Assembly (NCBI GenBank): GCA_932294295.1
Contig: OW028586.1
Location: 8,585,701 to 8,649,700, forward strand
Source: Alitta virens
Lineage: Eukaryota; Annelida; Polychaeta; Phyllodocida; Nereididae
Direction of reading: 5' to 3'
DNA: 64,000 bases
The position numbers were made by a program, and so were the translations under genes. A model generated the notes under the pieces. The model ran no database searches. It saw nothing but the letters and a program-made list of their open reading frames with translations, and was not told where the DNA came from. This document shows positions 22,505-35,165 of the stretch, one piece after another. Position 1 is the first letter of the stretch, and each line of letters opens with the position of its first letter.

Positions 22505-24460
22505 TGACATCATTCCAGGGCTTTCCTGTGCAAACCTTGCGGTGGCACTTCGCGTGATAACTGCTCGGTTACGCGGTGAGTCTTGGTCTGGTTATAGTCA
22601 AGTGCTTGATCTCATTTTCCTCATATCCAACTTCAAATTTAAACTGTGACATCATTCCAGGGCTTTCCTGTGCAAACCCTGCGGTGGCACTTCGCGTGAT
22701 AACTGCTCGGTTACGCGGTGAGCCTTGGTCTGGTTATAGTCAAGTGCTTGATCTCATTTTCCTCATATCCAACTTCAAATTTAAACTGTGACATCATTCC
22801 AGGGCTTTCCTGTGCAAACCCTGCGGTGGCACTTCGCGTGATAACTGCTCGGTTACGCGGTGAGTCTTGGTCTGGTTATAGTCAAGTGCTTGATCTCATT
22901 TTCCTCATATCCAACTTCAAATTTAAACTGTGACATCATTCCAGGGCTTTCCTGTGCAAACCCTGCGGTGGCACTTCGCGTGATAACTGCTCGGTTACGC
23001 GGTGAGTCTTGGTCTGGTTATAGTCAAGTGCTTGATCTCATTTTCCTCATATCCAACTTCAAATTTAAACTGTGACATCATTCCAGGGCTTTCCTGTGCA
23101 AACCCTGCGGTGGCACTTCGCGTGATAACTGCTCGGTTACGCGGTGAGCCTTGGTCTGGTTATAGTCAAGTGCTTGATCTCATTTTCCTCATATCCAACT
23201 TCAAATTTAAACTGTGACATCATTCCAGGGCTTTCCTGTGCAAACCCTGCGGTGGCACTTCGCGTGATAACTGCTCGGTTACGCGGTGAGTCTTGGTCTG
23301 GTTATAGTCAAGTGCTTGATCTCATTTTCCTCATATCCAACTTCAAATTTAAACTGTGACATCATTCCAGGGCTTTCCTGTGCAAACCCTGCGGTGGCAC
23401 TTCGCGTGATAACTGCTCGGTTACGCGGTGAGTCTTGGTCTGGTTATAGTCAAGTGCTTGATCTCATTTTCTTAATATCCAACTTCAAATTTAAACTCTG
23501 ACATCATTCCAGGGCTTTCCTGTGCAAACCCTGCGGTGGCACTTCGCGTGATAACTGCTCGGTTACGCGGTGAGTCTTGGTCTGGTTGTTGTCAAGTGCT
23601 TGATCTCATTTTTTTAATATCCAACTTCAAATTTAAACTCTGACATCATTCCAGGGCTTTCCTGTGCAAACCCTGCGGTGGCACTTCGCGTGATAACTGC
23701 TCGGTTACGCGGTGAGTCTTGGTCTGGTTATAGTCAAGTGCTTGATCTCATTTTCCTCATATCCAACTTCAAATTTAAACTGTGACATCATTCCAGGCCT
23801 TTCCTGTGCAAACCCTGCGGTGGCACTTCGCGTGATAACTGCTCGGTTACGCGGTGAGTCTTGGTCTGGTTATAGTCAAGTGCTTGATCTCATTTTCCTC
23901 ATATCCAACTTCAAATTTAAACTGTGAAATCATTCCAGGGCTTTCCTGTGCAAACCCTGCGGTGGCACTTCGCGTGATAACTGCTCGGTTACGCGGTGAG
24001 TCTTGGTCTGGTTATAGTCAAGTGCTTGATCTCATTTTCTTAATATCCAAGTTCAAATTTAAACTGTGACATCATTCCAGGGCTTTCCTGTGCAAACCTT
24101 GCGGTGGCACTTCGCGTGATAACTGCTCGGTTACGCGGTGAGTCTTGGTCTGGTTGTTGTCAAGTGCTTGATCTCATTTTCCTCATATCCAATTTCAAAT
24201 TTAAACTGTGACATCATTCCAGGGCTTTCCTGTGCAAACCTTGCGGTGGCACTTCGCGTGATAACTGCTCGGTTACGCGGTGAGTCTTGGTCTGGTTATA
24301 GTCAAGTGCTTGATCTCATTTTCCTAATATCCAATTTCAAATTTAAACTGTGACATCATTCCAGGGCTTTCCTGTGCAAACCCTGCGGTGGCACTTCGCG
24401 TGATAACTGCTCGGTTACGCGGTGAGTCTTGGTCTGGTTATAGTCAAGTGCTTGATCTAA
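22505..24460 (+). repeat. 142-bp satellite, about 14 units, each with an exon-like core
   Basis: Fourteen head-to-tail units start near 22505 and repeat every 142 bp. Each unit contains CATTCCAG, then 57 nt, then GTGAGT. That is a splice-acceptor-like end, a 57-nt block and a splice-donor-like start (first block 22519-22575, last 24365-24421). The 57-nt block is open in the phase-1 frame and encodes 19 residues beginning GLSCANPAVALR. The 85-nt spacer carries most of the differences between units. As 142 is not a multiple of three, the 71-residue frames that cross unit borders are unlikely to be real genes. Whether the exon-like cores are ever spliced is unknown. Confidence 0.9.
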
Positions 24461-24719
24461 TATTTTCCAATGTAAATGTCCTGCTTAGAAATCATGGAAA
24501 TGGGTTCACAATTTTTCAAAATATTAGTGTGCTCTCTAGTATGCTGTGTATAGAGGATATTTTATTATTTGTTTGCTCGTGCAGTACTTTAGTTGTTTTT
24601 CCTTATGCTGGTCTTGCAGCAAGTTAGTTTTTGAACATTCTTTCCTTTTTTTTTTTTTGTTATGTATCTGTATTATTTCTGTTTTGTCAAGATTTATTCA
24701 TTTCGGCTTTTTATATATT

Positions 24720-27700
24720 GATATGAACAGCTCCACCTGAGATTGTTGTATTTGTACAGTAAGGCAATAGGTGTGATCAAATGTTTGTTCAGTAAGTAGC
24801 AAAGACATAAAACATTTTATGTCTATGCAATAAGCCAATAAGTTAGTCGGATGTTTATGCAGTCAATAACACAAACATGAACACCTTCACCTGTGATGCT
24901 CATTATATTTATGCAGTAAGGCAATTGGTTTGGTTAAATGTTGTGCAGTATGGACATAAAGTTATATAACATGCTTTGTGCAGTATGTAGCATGAAACAG
25001 TTATATAATGTTTATGCAGCAAGGCTATGGGTTAGGTCCAATGTTTGTGCAGTAAGTAGCATGAAACAGTTATATAATGTTTATGCAGCAAGGCTATGGG
25101 TAAGGTCCAATGTTTGTGCAGTATGTAGCATGAAACAGTTATATAATGTTTATGCAGCAAGGCTATGGGTTAGGTCCAATGTTTGTGCAGTAAGTAGCAT
25201 GAAACAGTTATATAATGTTTATGCAGCAAGGCTATGAGTTAGGTCCAATGTTTGTGCAGTAAGTAGCATGAAACAGTTATATAATGTTTATGCAGCAAGG
25301 CTATGAGTTAGGTCCATTGTTTGTGCAGTATGTAGCATGAAACAGTTATATAATGTTTATGCAGCAAGGCTATGGGTTAGGTCCAATGTTTGTGCTGTAA
25401 GTAGCATGAAACAGTTATATAATGTTTATGAAGCAAGGCTATGGGTTAGGTCCAATGTTTGTGCAGTAAGTAGCATGAAACAGTTATATAATGTTTATGC
25501 AGCAAGGCTATGGGTTAGGTCCAATGTTTGTGCAGTATGTAGCATAAAACAGTTATATAATGTTTATGCAGCAAGGCTATGGGTTAGGTCCAATGTTTGT
25601 GCAGTAAGTAGCATGAAACAGTTATATAATGTTTATGCAGCAAGGCTATGGGTTAGGTCAAATGTTTGTGCAGTAAGTAGCATGAAACAGTTATATAATG
25701 TTTATGCAGCAAGGCTATGAGTTAGGTCCAATGTTTGTGCAGTAAGTAGCATGAAACAGTTATATAATGTTTATGCAGCAAGGCTATGGGTAAGGTCCAA
25801 TGTTTGTGCAGTATGTAGCATGAAACAGTTATATAATGTTTATGCAGCAAGGATATGGGTTAGGTCCAATGTTTGTGCAGTATGTAGCATGGAACAGTTA
25901 TATAATGTTTATGCAGCAAGGCTATGGGTTAGGTCCAATGTTTGTGCAGTATGTAGCATAAAACAGTTATATAATGTTTATGCAGCAAGGCTATGGGTTA
26001 GGTCCAATGTTTGTGCAGTAAGTAGCATGAAACAGTTATATAATGTTTATGCACCAAGGCTATGGGTTAGGTCAAATGTTTGTGCAGTAAGTAGCATGAA
26101 ACAGTTATATAATGTTTATGCAGCAAGGCTATGAGTTAGGTCCAATGTTTGTGCAGTAAGTAGCATGAAACAGTTATATAATGTTTATGCAGCAAGGCTA
26201 TGGGTAAGGTCCATTGTTTGTGCAGTATGTAGCATGAAACAGTTATATAATGTTTATGCAGCAAGGCTATGAGTTAGGTCCAATGTTTGTGCAGTAAGTA
26301 GCATGAAACAGTTATATAATGTTTATGCAGCAAGGCTATGTGTAAGGTCCAATGTTTGTGCAGTATGTAGCATGAAACAGTTATATAATGTTTATGCAGC
26401 AAGGATATGGGTTAGGTCCAATGTTTGTGCAGTATGTAGCATGAAACAGTTATATAATGTTTATGCAGCAAGGCTATGGGTTAGGTCCAATGTTTGTGCA
26501 GTAAGTAGCATGAAACAGTTATATAATGTTTATGCAGCAAGGCTATGGGTTAGGTCCAATGTTTGTGCAGTAAGTAGCATGAAACAGTTATATAATGTTT
26601 ATGCAGCAAGGCTATGGGTTAGGTCCAATGTTTGTGCAGTATGTAGCATGAAACAGTTATATAATGTTTATGCAGCAAGGCTATGGGTTAGGTCCAATGT
26701 TTGTGCAGTAAGTAGCATGAAACAGTTATATAATGTTTATGCAGCAAGGCTATGGGTTAGGTCCAATGTTTGTGCAGTATGTAGCATGAAACAGTTATAT
26801 AATGTTTATGCAGCAAGGCTATGGGTTAGGTCCAATGTTTGTGCAGTAAGTAGCATGAAACAGTTATATAATGTTTATGCAGCAAGGCTATGGGTTAGGT
26901 CCAATGTTTGTGCAGTAAGTAGCATGAAACAGTTATATAATGTTTATGCAGCAAGGCTATGGGTTAGGTCCAATGTTTGTGCAGTAAGTAGCATGAAACA
27001 GTTATATAATGTTTATGCAGCAAGGCTATGGGTTAGGTCCAATGTTTGTGCAGTAAGTAGCATGAAACAGTTATATAATGTTTATGCAGCAAGGCTATGG
27101 GTTAGGTCCAATGTTTGTGCAGTAAGTAGCATGAAAGTTATATAATGTTTATGCAGCAAGACTATGGGTTAGGTCCAATGTTTGTGCAGTAAGTAGCATG
27201 AAACAGTTATATAAAGTATATACACCTAGGCTATGGGTTTGGTGAAATGTTTGTGCAGTAAGTAGCATGAAACAGTTATTTAATGTTTATGCAGCAAGGC
27301 TATGGGCTTGGTCAAATGTTTGTGCAGTAAAAAGCATGGACGTAAACAGTAATATAATGTTTATACATTTACTCTATGGGCTTGGTCAAATATTTGTGCA
27401 GTAAATAGCACAGAATGAACAGTTATATAATGCTTATGCAGCTAGGCTATTGGTTTGGTGAATTGTTTGTCCTGTAAGTAGCATAGATCTAAACAGTTAT
27501 ATAATTTTGATACCTTTTAGGTTATGGGCTTGTTTGTGTGATAAATAGCAGTGAATGAACAGTTATATAATGTTTATGCAGCAAGGCTATGGGTTAGGTC
27601 CAATGTTTGTGCAGTAAGTAGCATGAAACAGTTATATAATGTTTATGCAGCAAGGCTATGGGCTTGGTCCAATGTTTGTGCAGTATGTAGCATGAAACAG

Positions 27701-28135
27701 TTATTTAATGTTTATGCAGCAAGGCTATGGGCTTGGTCAAATGTTTGTGCAGTAAATAGCACAGAATATATATTATATAATGTTTGTGCAGTTAGACTAC
27801 GGGCTTGGTCAAATGTCAGTGAATGAACAGTTATATAATGTTTAAGCAGTTAGGCTATGGGTTAGGTCAAATGTTTGTGCAGTAAGTAGCATGAAACAGT
27901 TATATAATGTTTATGGGCTTGGTCCAATGTATGCTGACCAGTAAATCACACGAACATAAACAGTTATATAATTTATAGATTTATGTTATGGACTTGGTCA
28001 AATGTTTGTGCAGTAAATAGTACGGACATAAACAGATACATAATTATGATGAATTTACCTTCAGGAGATTTCACATACTTTAGGCCATAATTTAATGTTT
28101 ATACAGTTAGGCTATAGGTTGGGCAAATGTGTAAA
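24720..28135 (+). repeat. 69-bp satellite, roughly 45 units with degenerate edges
   Basis: The unit is 69 bp (23 codons; MKQLYNVYAARLWVRSNVC is its core translation). Central units (about 24990-27210) are nearly identical, alternating mainly AGTAAGTAGC and AGTATGTAGC. Units before 24950 and after 27210 are progressively diverged and of irregular length. Because the unit is a multiple of three, long open frames arise (up to 280 codons at 26303-27145), but many units carry CTATGAG, which places TGA in that frame. It looks like a non-coding satellite homogenised in its centre. Each unit contains the TATA-like palindrome TTATATAA. Confidence 0.92.
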
Positions 28136-30650
28136 ATGTCACAAGGTGAGGAATGCTGTTAAGGTATGAGATCATTTGATGTTTTACATGTGTAACACTT
28201 GGTTTAAAGGCATGTAATTTGGCAACGAGAAATGTAGTACTGTTTCAAAGCTTTAGATTCAAGATATTATGACTATGTTAAATGAAAATACAATTTGAAA
28301 TAAGTATAGAAAATTATCTCCATGCATTTAAGTATATAACATACTGGTGGCCTCATGCCAAAATGACATATATTGTCTTTACCAATACAAAAAAGAAAAC
28401 AAAAAGAATAAAAAGTATGAACTTGAAAAATAAATATCAATTAATGGTACAGTGTACATTCGTTTTTTCATAATTCACTTTACAAATGAACATTTACAGC
28501 ATTACTCAACAAACTTAAACCTAATAAGTTACAATGTTAAATAATGTGTTCCATATATTTATATAAAGTGATGTAACAACACTCATATTTCAACTTTATT
28601 AGGTTTTGTAAAGGTTGACAACAGATAGGGACTTGGTTCCATGCTCTGGCTATTTACAATTATAGTGCTGTGTCTGTATGAGAAGTTTATTTCTAGAAAT
28701 TTGTATATTATTTTGTTGCTATAACTATGAATGCTAATGAGGAGCGAGCCTTGGAGTGCAACAGAAGATTTTGAACTGCATATATTCATACGGTTTCATA
28801 AGTAACTGACATTAGCTTCTATATGTTACATACATACATGTGATCCTATTACTGAACTGTCTGTATTGCCTTTTTTTTGATCTGGCTAATTATTTCATTG
28901 TTGCAGTTAATTTTAACAAATTCTTAATTTTTGCTATTTCTTGTAGACATGCTAAAGCGAGTTCTGAATCTCAGATATGTTTTTGAATTTCATTTTGCTT
29001 ATGCTGCCATTGTATGTTACATTTGTTATCATTTGTTATGTATTTGTATTGCATATATGGATTCGTGAGGAGAGGGTGACAGATTATCATTATATGATTA
29101 GGATTTAAGAAATAGCCCAGCCAAGGTTCAATACCTTAACATATGGTCTTAAATCCTTTAGTATTGTTTAGGGGGTACAATGGTGCAATGCTTGATAATA
29201 ATAATCTTCCACATAAAATTAAGTATAATCACTTGTAGATTTATAATTTAAATCATATGTTATATCATGAGGGAGTTGTTTTATGTGTTCACTATTCAAG
29301 ATGTTTGATGGATTTGTTATTCCTTATATTTTTTATACAATATGTTTAATTGTATCATAAATATTTCTTGTTCATTGTAAATACCAAATCTTCATTGTTG
29401 GTCACAAACAATTTGCGCTTATGTTTATTTATTTGGTTAATCAACATTAAAAGTTTCAGTTATTTAATGAGTATTCTTATTAATTGCTTCTGTATGTATC
29501 ATGGCAATTATCTTTCAACTGTGCAGTGCCATAAAACTTTAATTTGGTGCTTTAATTTGTATTCTAATATGTAAAGTTGTATGTTATAAAATTAATGCAG
29601 CTGCATATCATCACTAGAGCAAAAATGGCCTATAACTAGTTAACTACCATTAAGACTTAGGCCAAAATTGAATTAGGGTGACAATATATGTTTCTTTCCA
29701 TATGACACAATAATTGATTTAATTTTATTTGCACTTGAAACTATATGTCACTGATCAATATTTCATGGAATAAAAAAAATCAAATTCTGAATGAAAACAA
29801 AAAAGACTTGCTCCTTTTTATGCACATGTAATTACTCACTTTATATTATATTGTTTTGTATGGAAATATATCATTTTGGGAAAAGGCAGAGAAAAGAACA
29901 CTAAGTTCAATATGAACCAAACAATAAAGGCTGAGCAGATGGATACTGGCAATACAACTCTACCAAATGGCAAATGTCTGACAAGCAAAACAATGCAAAA
30001 AATGACAGCAAATGATATTTTGTGAATACAAAACATTGTGGGGCTGAGGGATCTGGGGTCAGAACTTTATATACAAATGATGATAAAATAGAGGTTGACA
30101 TGAAGCTGAAGCCCTTTCCATTGGGCCCTGAATTCCCACAATAATGTAAAACTGCCCAAATATGCTAACCCCCTTTTTTCTCATTTGTTGAATCAACCCC
30201 CCCCCCCTCTTTTATGAAACCCTTTAAACTGGCTATGCTCCTGCCAAAATTATTAAATTAATGACAATATAAAGTGAAATATCTTAAAATATGGAATTCT
30301 ATAGAATTATATCTATAATACTGAATGGACAACTTAGTATGCTTGATAAATGATTTTTTAAACTAATTAATTGAAACTATTTTAACTGCACTTATCGGGC
30401 AATAATATATAGTAATGGGTCTAATGAAATCGTAATAATTAGCAAACCCTTCAAAGATGATTGATACTGCTATATTTTATCGAAACGGCAATTAGTAACA
30501 GTATTGGGAATGGTAGAAAACCATTACAGACTTGAAGTAATGAGCACTATTTCTCCTGGAACAATGCATTATGTTGTGTATATTTTTGTTATACATATGT
30601 ATATTGCATTGACTAATTGATATATTTTAACGCCCGGCGTCCTAAATATT
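28136..30650. other. AT-rich intergenic DNA, no gene recognised
   Basis: Only short open frames without motifs are seen. A C run lies near 30196. Nothing else was identified. Confidence 0.5.
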
Positions 30651-30651
30651 T

Positions 30652-30740
30652 ATCTTGACGCCCATTGACGCCTGTCAATTAATTTTACAAATATTTTTTT
30701 TGACGCCCATTGACGCCTGTCAATTAATTTTACAAATGTA
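30652..30740. repeat. 45-bp direct duplication
   Basis: Two adjacent copies contain TTGACGCCCATTGACGCC followed by TGTCAATTAATTTTACAAAT. Within each, TTGACGCC itself occurs as an internal direct repeat. Confidence 0.85.
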
Positions 30741-31488
30741 ACAAAGGGGCGTTGCAGCTTCTGACTTTTGGCACCGAAATAAAACCATATGTATGGTAGC
30801 CTTAATTATCTCTCCACTGATCTTGAGTCATTTGCTGAGACTGCTTTAAAAGGTGAGCATAAAATTATTTCATTTTAAATTAACGATGCACAGTTTAAAT
30901 AAAGTAAGAAAATTAAATGCAGTCATTTTACAATGGAAATTTAATTAATTTCAAATTAATACAGCACAGTTTATATAATTATTCAAATTGAGTTGTTATA
31001 TTGTAAGCTCAATTTAGAACTCGTTAAATAACTATAAATTGTAAATTAGATTAGTTGTTTGAGGGAATTTTTATCAATTTAATGCAATCTTTCAACAATT
31101 ACACTTATGAAAAAATTTAATACAAATTTAGCCAATAAATCTTATTAATATTATTGTGTCTTTCAACAATTCAGATCAATTTGGTTGCCTGAATTAACTC
31201 AACAATTTTTTTATTGCTGCAGTGGACCAATTAGTTTTTGAATTAAAATATTATCAAAAAAAGAAAGATAGTTGTTCTCAATTAAATTTGTGAAAATTTT
31301 TCTTTCCATGTGAGCCTCTGTTATTGGTGTGATTATTTTTCTCTTATTGAGCATTATTTAATGACATCCTCATCACAGCCAATGACTGCAGTAACAGCGT
31401 GGTGTTATCCAGTTTTATGCTGTAAAACAAATGTGTGAATACGATATAATTCCTGTTTGTTGTATTTAAACGTGACTTTTTTTTTCAG

Positions 31489-31544
31489 AGCTGACCTCTC
31501 CTTCTCACGAGTAGACCACAGACGTATTGGATTCAATGCTGAAG
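31489..31544 (+). CDS. orphan exon candidate
   Basis: A 56-nt block lies between a very strong acceptor (TTTTTTTTTCAG) and a donor (AAG|GTGACA). One frame is open and reads ADLSFSRVDHRRIGFNAE. No domain was recognised and no partner exon could be linked with a matching phase. It may be a chance splice-site pair. Confidence 0.2.
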
Positions 31545-32152
31545 GTGACAAATTTTGAAATTTATTGATAAACATAGGTCGATTTTTAATTTCGTAAATT
31601 TTGGTTGCTTGGTACATTCAGTTATGACACATTATGGAAATGGTTTGATTAATATAGCACAAATACTGGCAATTTTCTGTTTATAATATGATAAAAATGC
31701 ACCAATGATGTAATTGTGGATGAAATGCCACATTCCGGCCACTCCATGTATGACTGGCTGTTTGCTGACTGCCGTGCAGCATTACTCATTCTCATTCAGG
31801 TCATATAAAAATTTTGTCGTATTGAAAATTCATAGTCACTTGGGTCGGATAAAAAAAACCTGTTTACAGTCTGTCATTTATTTTGCATTGTTTAGTTTAT
31901 TTTGATAAATCTTAACCTGAAGATTCAACCAAAGTGTTCAAGATTAATATAAATTGCCCTGTAAATAGAGTGAGGCATAATTGCGTTACAAACCAATGCA
32001 AATTGATAATTATGATTGCAAATATATCATTATACCATATTCAGTCATAAGACTGCTTGATCAAGTCATTTTGCAGTTTGTAAAAGGATTGCTTAAGAGT
32101 CCTTATATTTGGTGCATTTATTAGCTTTGAATTAGACAGTGAAGAGGCCACC

Positions 32153-32311
32153 ATGAATGACTCCCCCAGGAATGACTTCCCCAGGAATGACTGCAGCAAA
32201 AATGACTGCAGCAGAAATGACTGCAGCAGAAATGACTGCAGCAGAAATGACTGCAGCAGAAATGACTGCAGCAGAAATGGTCAAGAATCTTCATATTCAG
32301 GAGGTTGGTAA
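32153..32311 (+). CDS. small ORF with NDCSR pentapeptide repeats
   Basis: A 52-codon open frame starts at an ATG in an ideal translation context (GCCACCATGA). It runs through a 15-bp tandem repeat (AATGACTGCAGCAGA) giving six copies of Asn-Asp-Cys-Ser-Arg/Lys, after two related NDSPR/NDFPR units. It ends SSYSGGW before TAA. The unit length of 15 bp keeps the frame open automatically, so coding is unproven. There is no signal peptide and no similarity that I recognise. Confidence 0.25.
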   Translation: MNDSPRNDFPRNDCSKNDCSRNDCSRNDCSRNDCSRNDCSRNGQESSYSGGW

Positions 32312-32404
32312 CCTAAAAGTCACTACTGAATAGCTAAAAAATAATGAGAATAATAAGAATAATATGGTAAATGTCATGACAATGTTTAATGTCTCAATGC
32401 CAAG

Positions 32405-32485
32405 ATCTTAGCTTATTTAGTTTATATGACCACCTGAAGGCAGACGTAATGAATGATGAGATAATAAGGCTGCCTGGTGTCCACA
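32405..32485. repeat. SINE head module copy
   Basis: The sequence around ATGACCACCTGAAGGCAGACGTAATG matches the modules at about 2871-2950 and at about 46005-46085 (the latter inverted). Confidence 0.55.
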
Positions 32486-32702
32486 CCACATTTGTGAATA
32501 TGCCTTGTAAACGTCATGTAAATATGTGCAATGCTGATATAATTAAATAAATTTTTAGTACACATATCAGATCATAGTCTTGCCAAAGTTTGATCTGATG
32601 AGGTAGTCTTTCCCACTGGGACTGTTTGTTTTTTATTTCTTGCAGGAAACAGGAGATGTGCAGTTGCCTGGCTTTCCTGTTTGTGCTGCCACCTGTGCAC
32701 TA

Positions 32703-32890
32703 AATTGCCTGTATAGATCAGTCACCTGCTGTATAGATAAGTAACCTGCTGTACAGATCAGTCACCTGCTGAATAGAGTAACCTGCTGTACAGATCAGTC
32801 ACCTGCTGTACAGATCAATCACCTACTGAATAGATCAGTCACCTGCTGTACAGATCAGTCACCTGCTGTATAGATCAGTCACCTGCTGTA
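32703..32890. repeat. 21-bp minisatellite
   Basis: About nine units of CAGATCAGTCACCTGCTGTAT with substitutions (ATAGATCAG, ATAGATAAG) and one shortened unit. In frame it would carry regular stops, so it is not coding. Confidence 0.85.
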
Positions 32891-33457
32891 AATGGCCACT
32901 GTATTCCAACCCCACTATGCAATTGGAGCTTGGAGGTACTTTCACACATGAAGCATGGTCAATCAACACCAAATTCAGACTGGATAATGTTTCATGTGGG
33001 ATATATCTTTAAACCTGCCAGCCTCTTCTTCAATATTACCCCCCCCCCCCCCCTGACTGAAGAATATTTTCTGTTTTATCTCTCTGTATCTGGCTCTCTC
33101 TTATCTGGCTTTAAATTTGTCACTCGCAACAGTACTATTATTTACAGCTGTAGTACATTTTTAAATATATATGCTAATTGGCCCATGAAGATCAAATCCA
33201 GCCAATGTAGGATGCTTCATCATTCGCCTCATTGCCTTTATATATGCCTATGTATAGCCAACTGCCTGTCCTGATCAGCCTTACCTGGTGCAAAAACATT
33301 TGATGTAAAGTCCATCTCACCCACTCACCAGCACATTAAATTTTTTTAATTTGTTTTGTAGAGTAAATGTTCTTAAACAAATCACTGCCCATGCAAGTTC
33401 CAACAAGGCCTATCCACCTATAGTTGTATGTACCTATACTTTGTTTCTTCCTTTCAG

Positions 33458-33531
33458 GGATAGTGACATGGAGGAAAATGATCTGAGAAGATGGGGACTG
33501 ATGTTACAAAGTGTGTTGCATAATTCAAAAG
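33458..33531 (+). CDS. orphan exon candidate
   Basis: A 74-nt block lies between a good acceptor (TTCTTCCTTTCAG) and a donor (AAAAG|GTGAAG), open in one frame as DSDMEENDLRRWGLMLQSVL. No domain was recognised. It needs an upstream exon ending in phase 2, and I found none with confidence. Confidence 0.22.
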
Positions 33532-33559
33532 GTGAAGTTGTGGTATTAATCATTTAGAT

Positions 33560-35165
33560 TATCAATAAAGGTCTAAAAGAAATTTTCCATGGTCATTGTC
33601 TCAGAAAACCTCAAGCTTGGTTTTCTTAGTGGCGCTCTGTGGAAATTATTGTAAATTGCATCTTGCGTTGAGTAGCAATGCAGCAAGGCTTTGTCAGTGG
33701 TATGTGTGAACACTGAACTAGAGATTCCTGTTATCAATTTAATTAATGAGACTTAAAATATGTGGGACCCTGGGTTTTAACAACCAAAGACCTCCCAAAG
33801 AGTGACTGGCTGCTTTTTGACTGTTATGCAGATGATGCTTCACGCCTCGAATAGTTATGTAATTATTACATACAATTGGTTTGGACCGTCCATTTCTTCT
33901 TTTGCTCCATCGTTTATTTTGTATGGATTTTTATTTAGTTTGTCGCCTACCTTTCCACTGACCAATTACATAACATTAACCAGCTGATTCATACCAATTG
34001 ATAAAAAGTGTGCCGGTAATTTCATTGGATTGGCGATTTAATCTGTACAACAGGAGCATGCAGTCAGTCACTCAATATAATTTCAAATTATTTCAGTGAA
34101 AAAAATATGACAAATTTGATCAGTCCCAAGTCTGTTTGACAAAGTCTTCTTGCGTTGCAGTCAAAATTGTAAATGTATATTTTGGTATAAAAACAAAGAC
34201 CATGGTGAATGATGAAGTTTCTTGAATGATGATTCTGGCATTAGATTGGTGACAAGCGATAAAGCAGTTCTTTTTGTTTTATTTTCATATTAATGCAATT
34301 TCATGCCAAGGAGCGGCTGGCACAATTGCAATGACGAAGTGAAATACAGTAGGGTGGATGGACCAAACTCCTGCCCCAAATCACAGTGCCGTTACATTCA
34401 AATTATTGTAATTCCTGGACATACTTGGGTAAATAAGTTGATTGAAATTGAAAATGTATGTTATTTACAACACATTTGCTTATAATAGAGTAAAATATAT
34501 TGATTTACATTTATACCAAACAACTTCTAATCAGACATGTCAAAAACTTAAAAAAATGACAAAATTCCAGCCTTTGGTCTTAATTCCAGCATAGGGTGGA
34601 AAGTAAGGAGAACTGGGCCGTTTATCACATTTTAATTTTTACTCATTCAAAGTCACTTTATTTTCGTTCTAAATTATACTTTGGGTATCTCTCTAATAAT
34701 GTAAGTTGCCTTTATGAAAAATTCTCAACTAATTCTTGTATAATAGAAAATTTTATTTTAGAAAAAAGTGGTTTAGTTTTCCCTCTGGCAAGGAGAACTG
34801 GGCCATAAGAAGGGGGGGGGGGCGAGTGAACTGGTCCCTCCTGTCAGTTAATAACAAACTGAAAACCTGGAGCAATGATTAATCTTTCATAAAGCATAAT
34901 CAACAAACCCTGCATTGAAAGAACAGAACTTTAATATGAAAACATGGCTTACAAAAAAGCCCAAACCTGTTTTTTTTTATTTCATTAATTTCCGCCTTAA
35001 ACTTCATATACAGTGTAAATACAGCACTTTATGGTTAAACTTATTAATATGACATTTGAACTTCATCTTGGCATAGTCTAATCAAAGCTCCTGTGGAAAT
35101 TGTACAAGATTTAAAGATTTATATGTAATCGCCAAAAAATGTAGAATTTAAATACCTTAACTTTA
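33560..35165. other. intergenic DNA with short dispersed repeats
   Basis: The block GGAGAACTGGGCC occurs near 34608 and 34793, and its reverse complement occurs near 36427. 'GGTCTTAATTCCAGC' at 34576 recurs near 37044. These suggest fragments of one repeat family. A G run lies at about 34811-34822. No gene was seen. Confidence 0.4.

Noticed and set aside
22576..24353. Series of 71-codon open frames in the 142-bp array
   Set aside because: Each starts with GTG at a donor-like site and crosses into the next unit in a different phase. They are identical shadows of the repeat, not separate genes.
26303..27145. 280-codon open frame, apparently a repeat protein
   Set aside because: It is a by-product of a 69-bp satellite whose length is a multiple of three. 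Other units in the same array carry TGA in this frame and the edges lose the frame, so no coding selection is visible.
25000..27200. Telomere-derived repeat
   Set aside because: GGGTTAGG occurs once per 69-bp unit but never in tandem, so it is not telomeric sequence.
22505..28135. CRISPR-like array
   Set aside because: The units are full-length tandem copies with no unique spacers, in a eukaryotic context.
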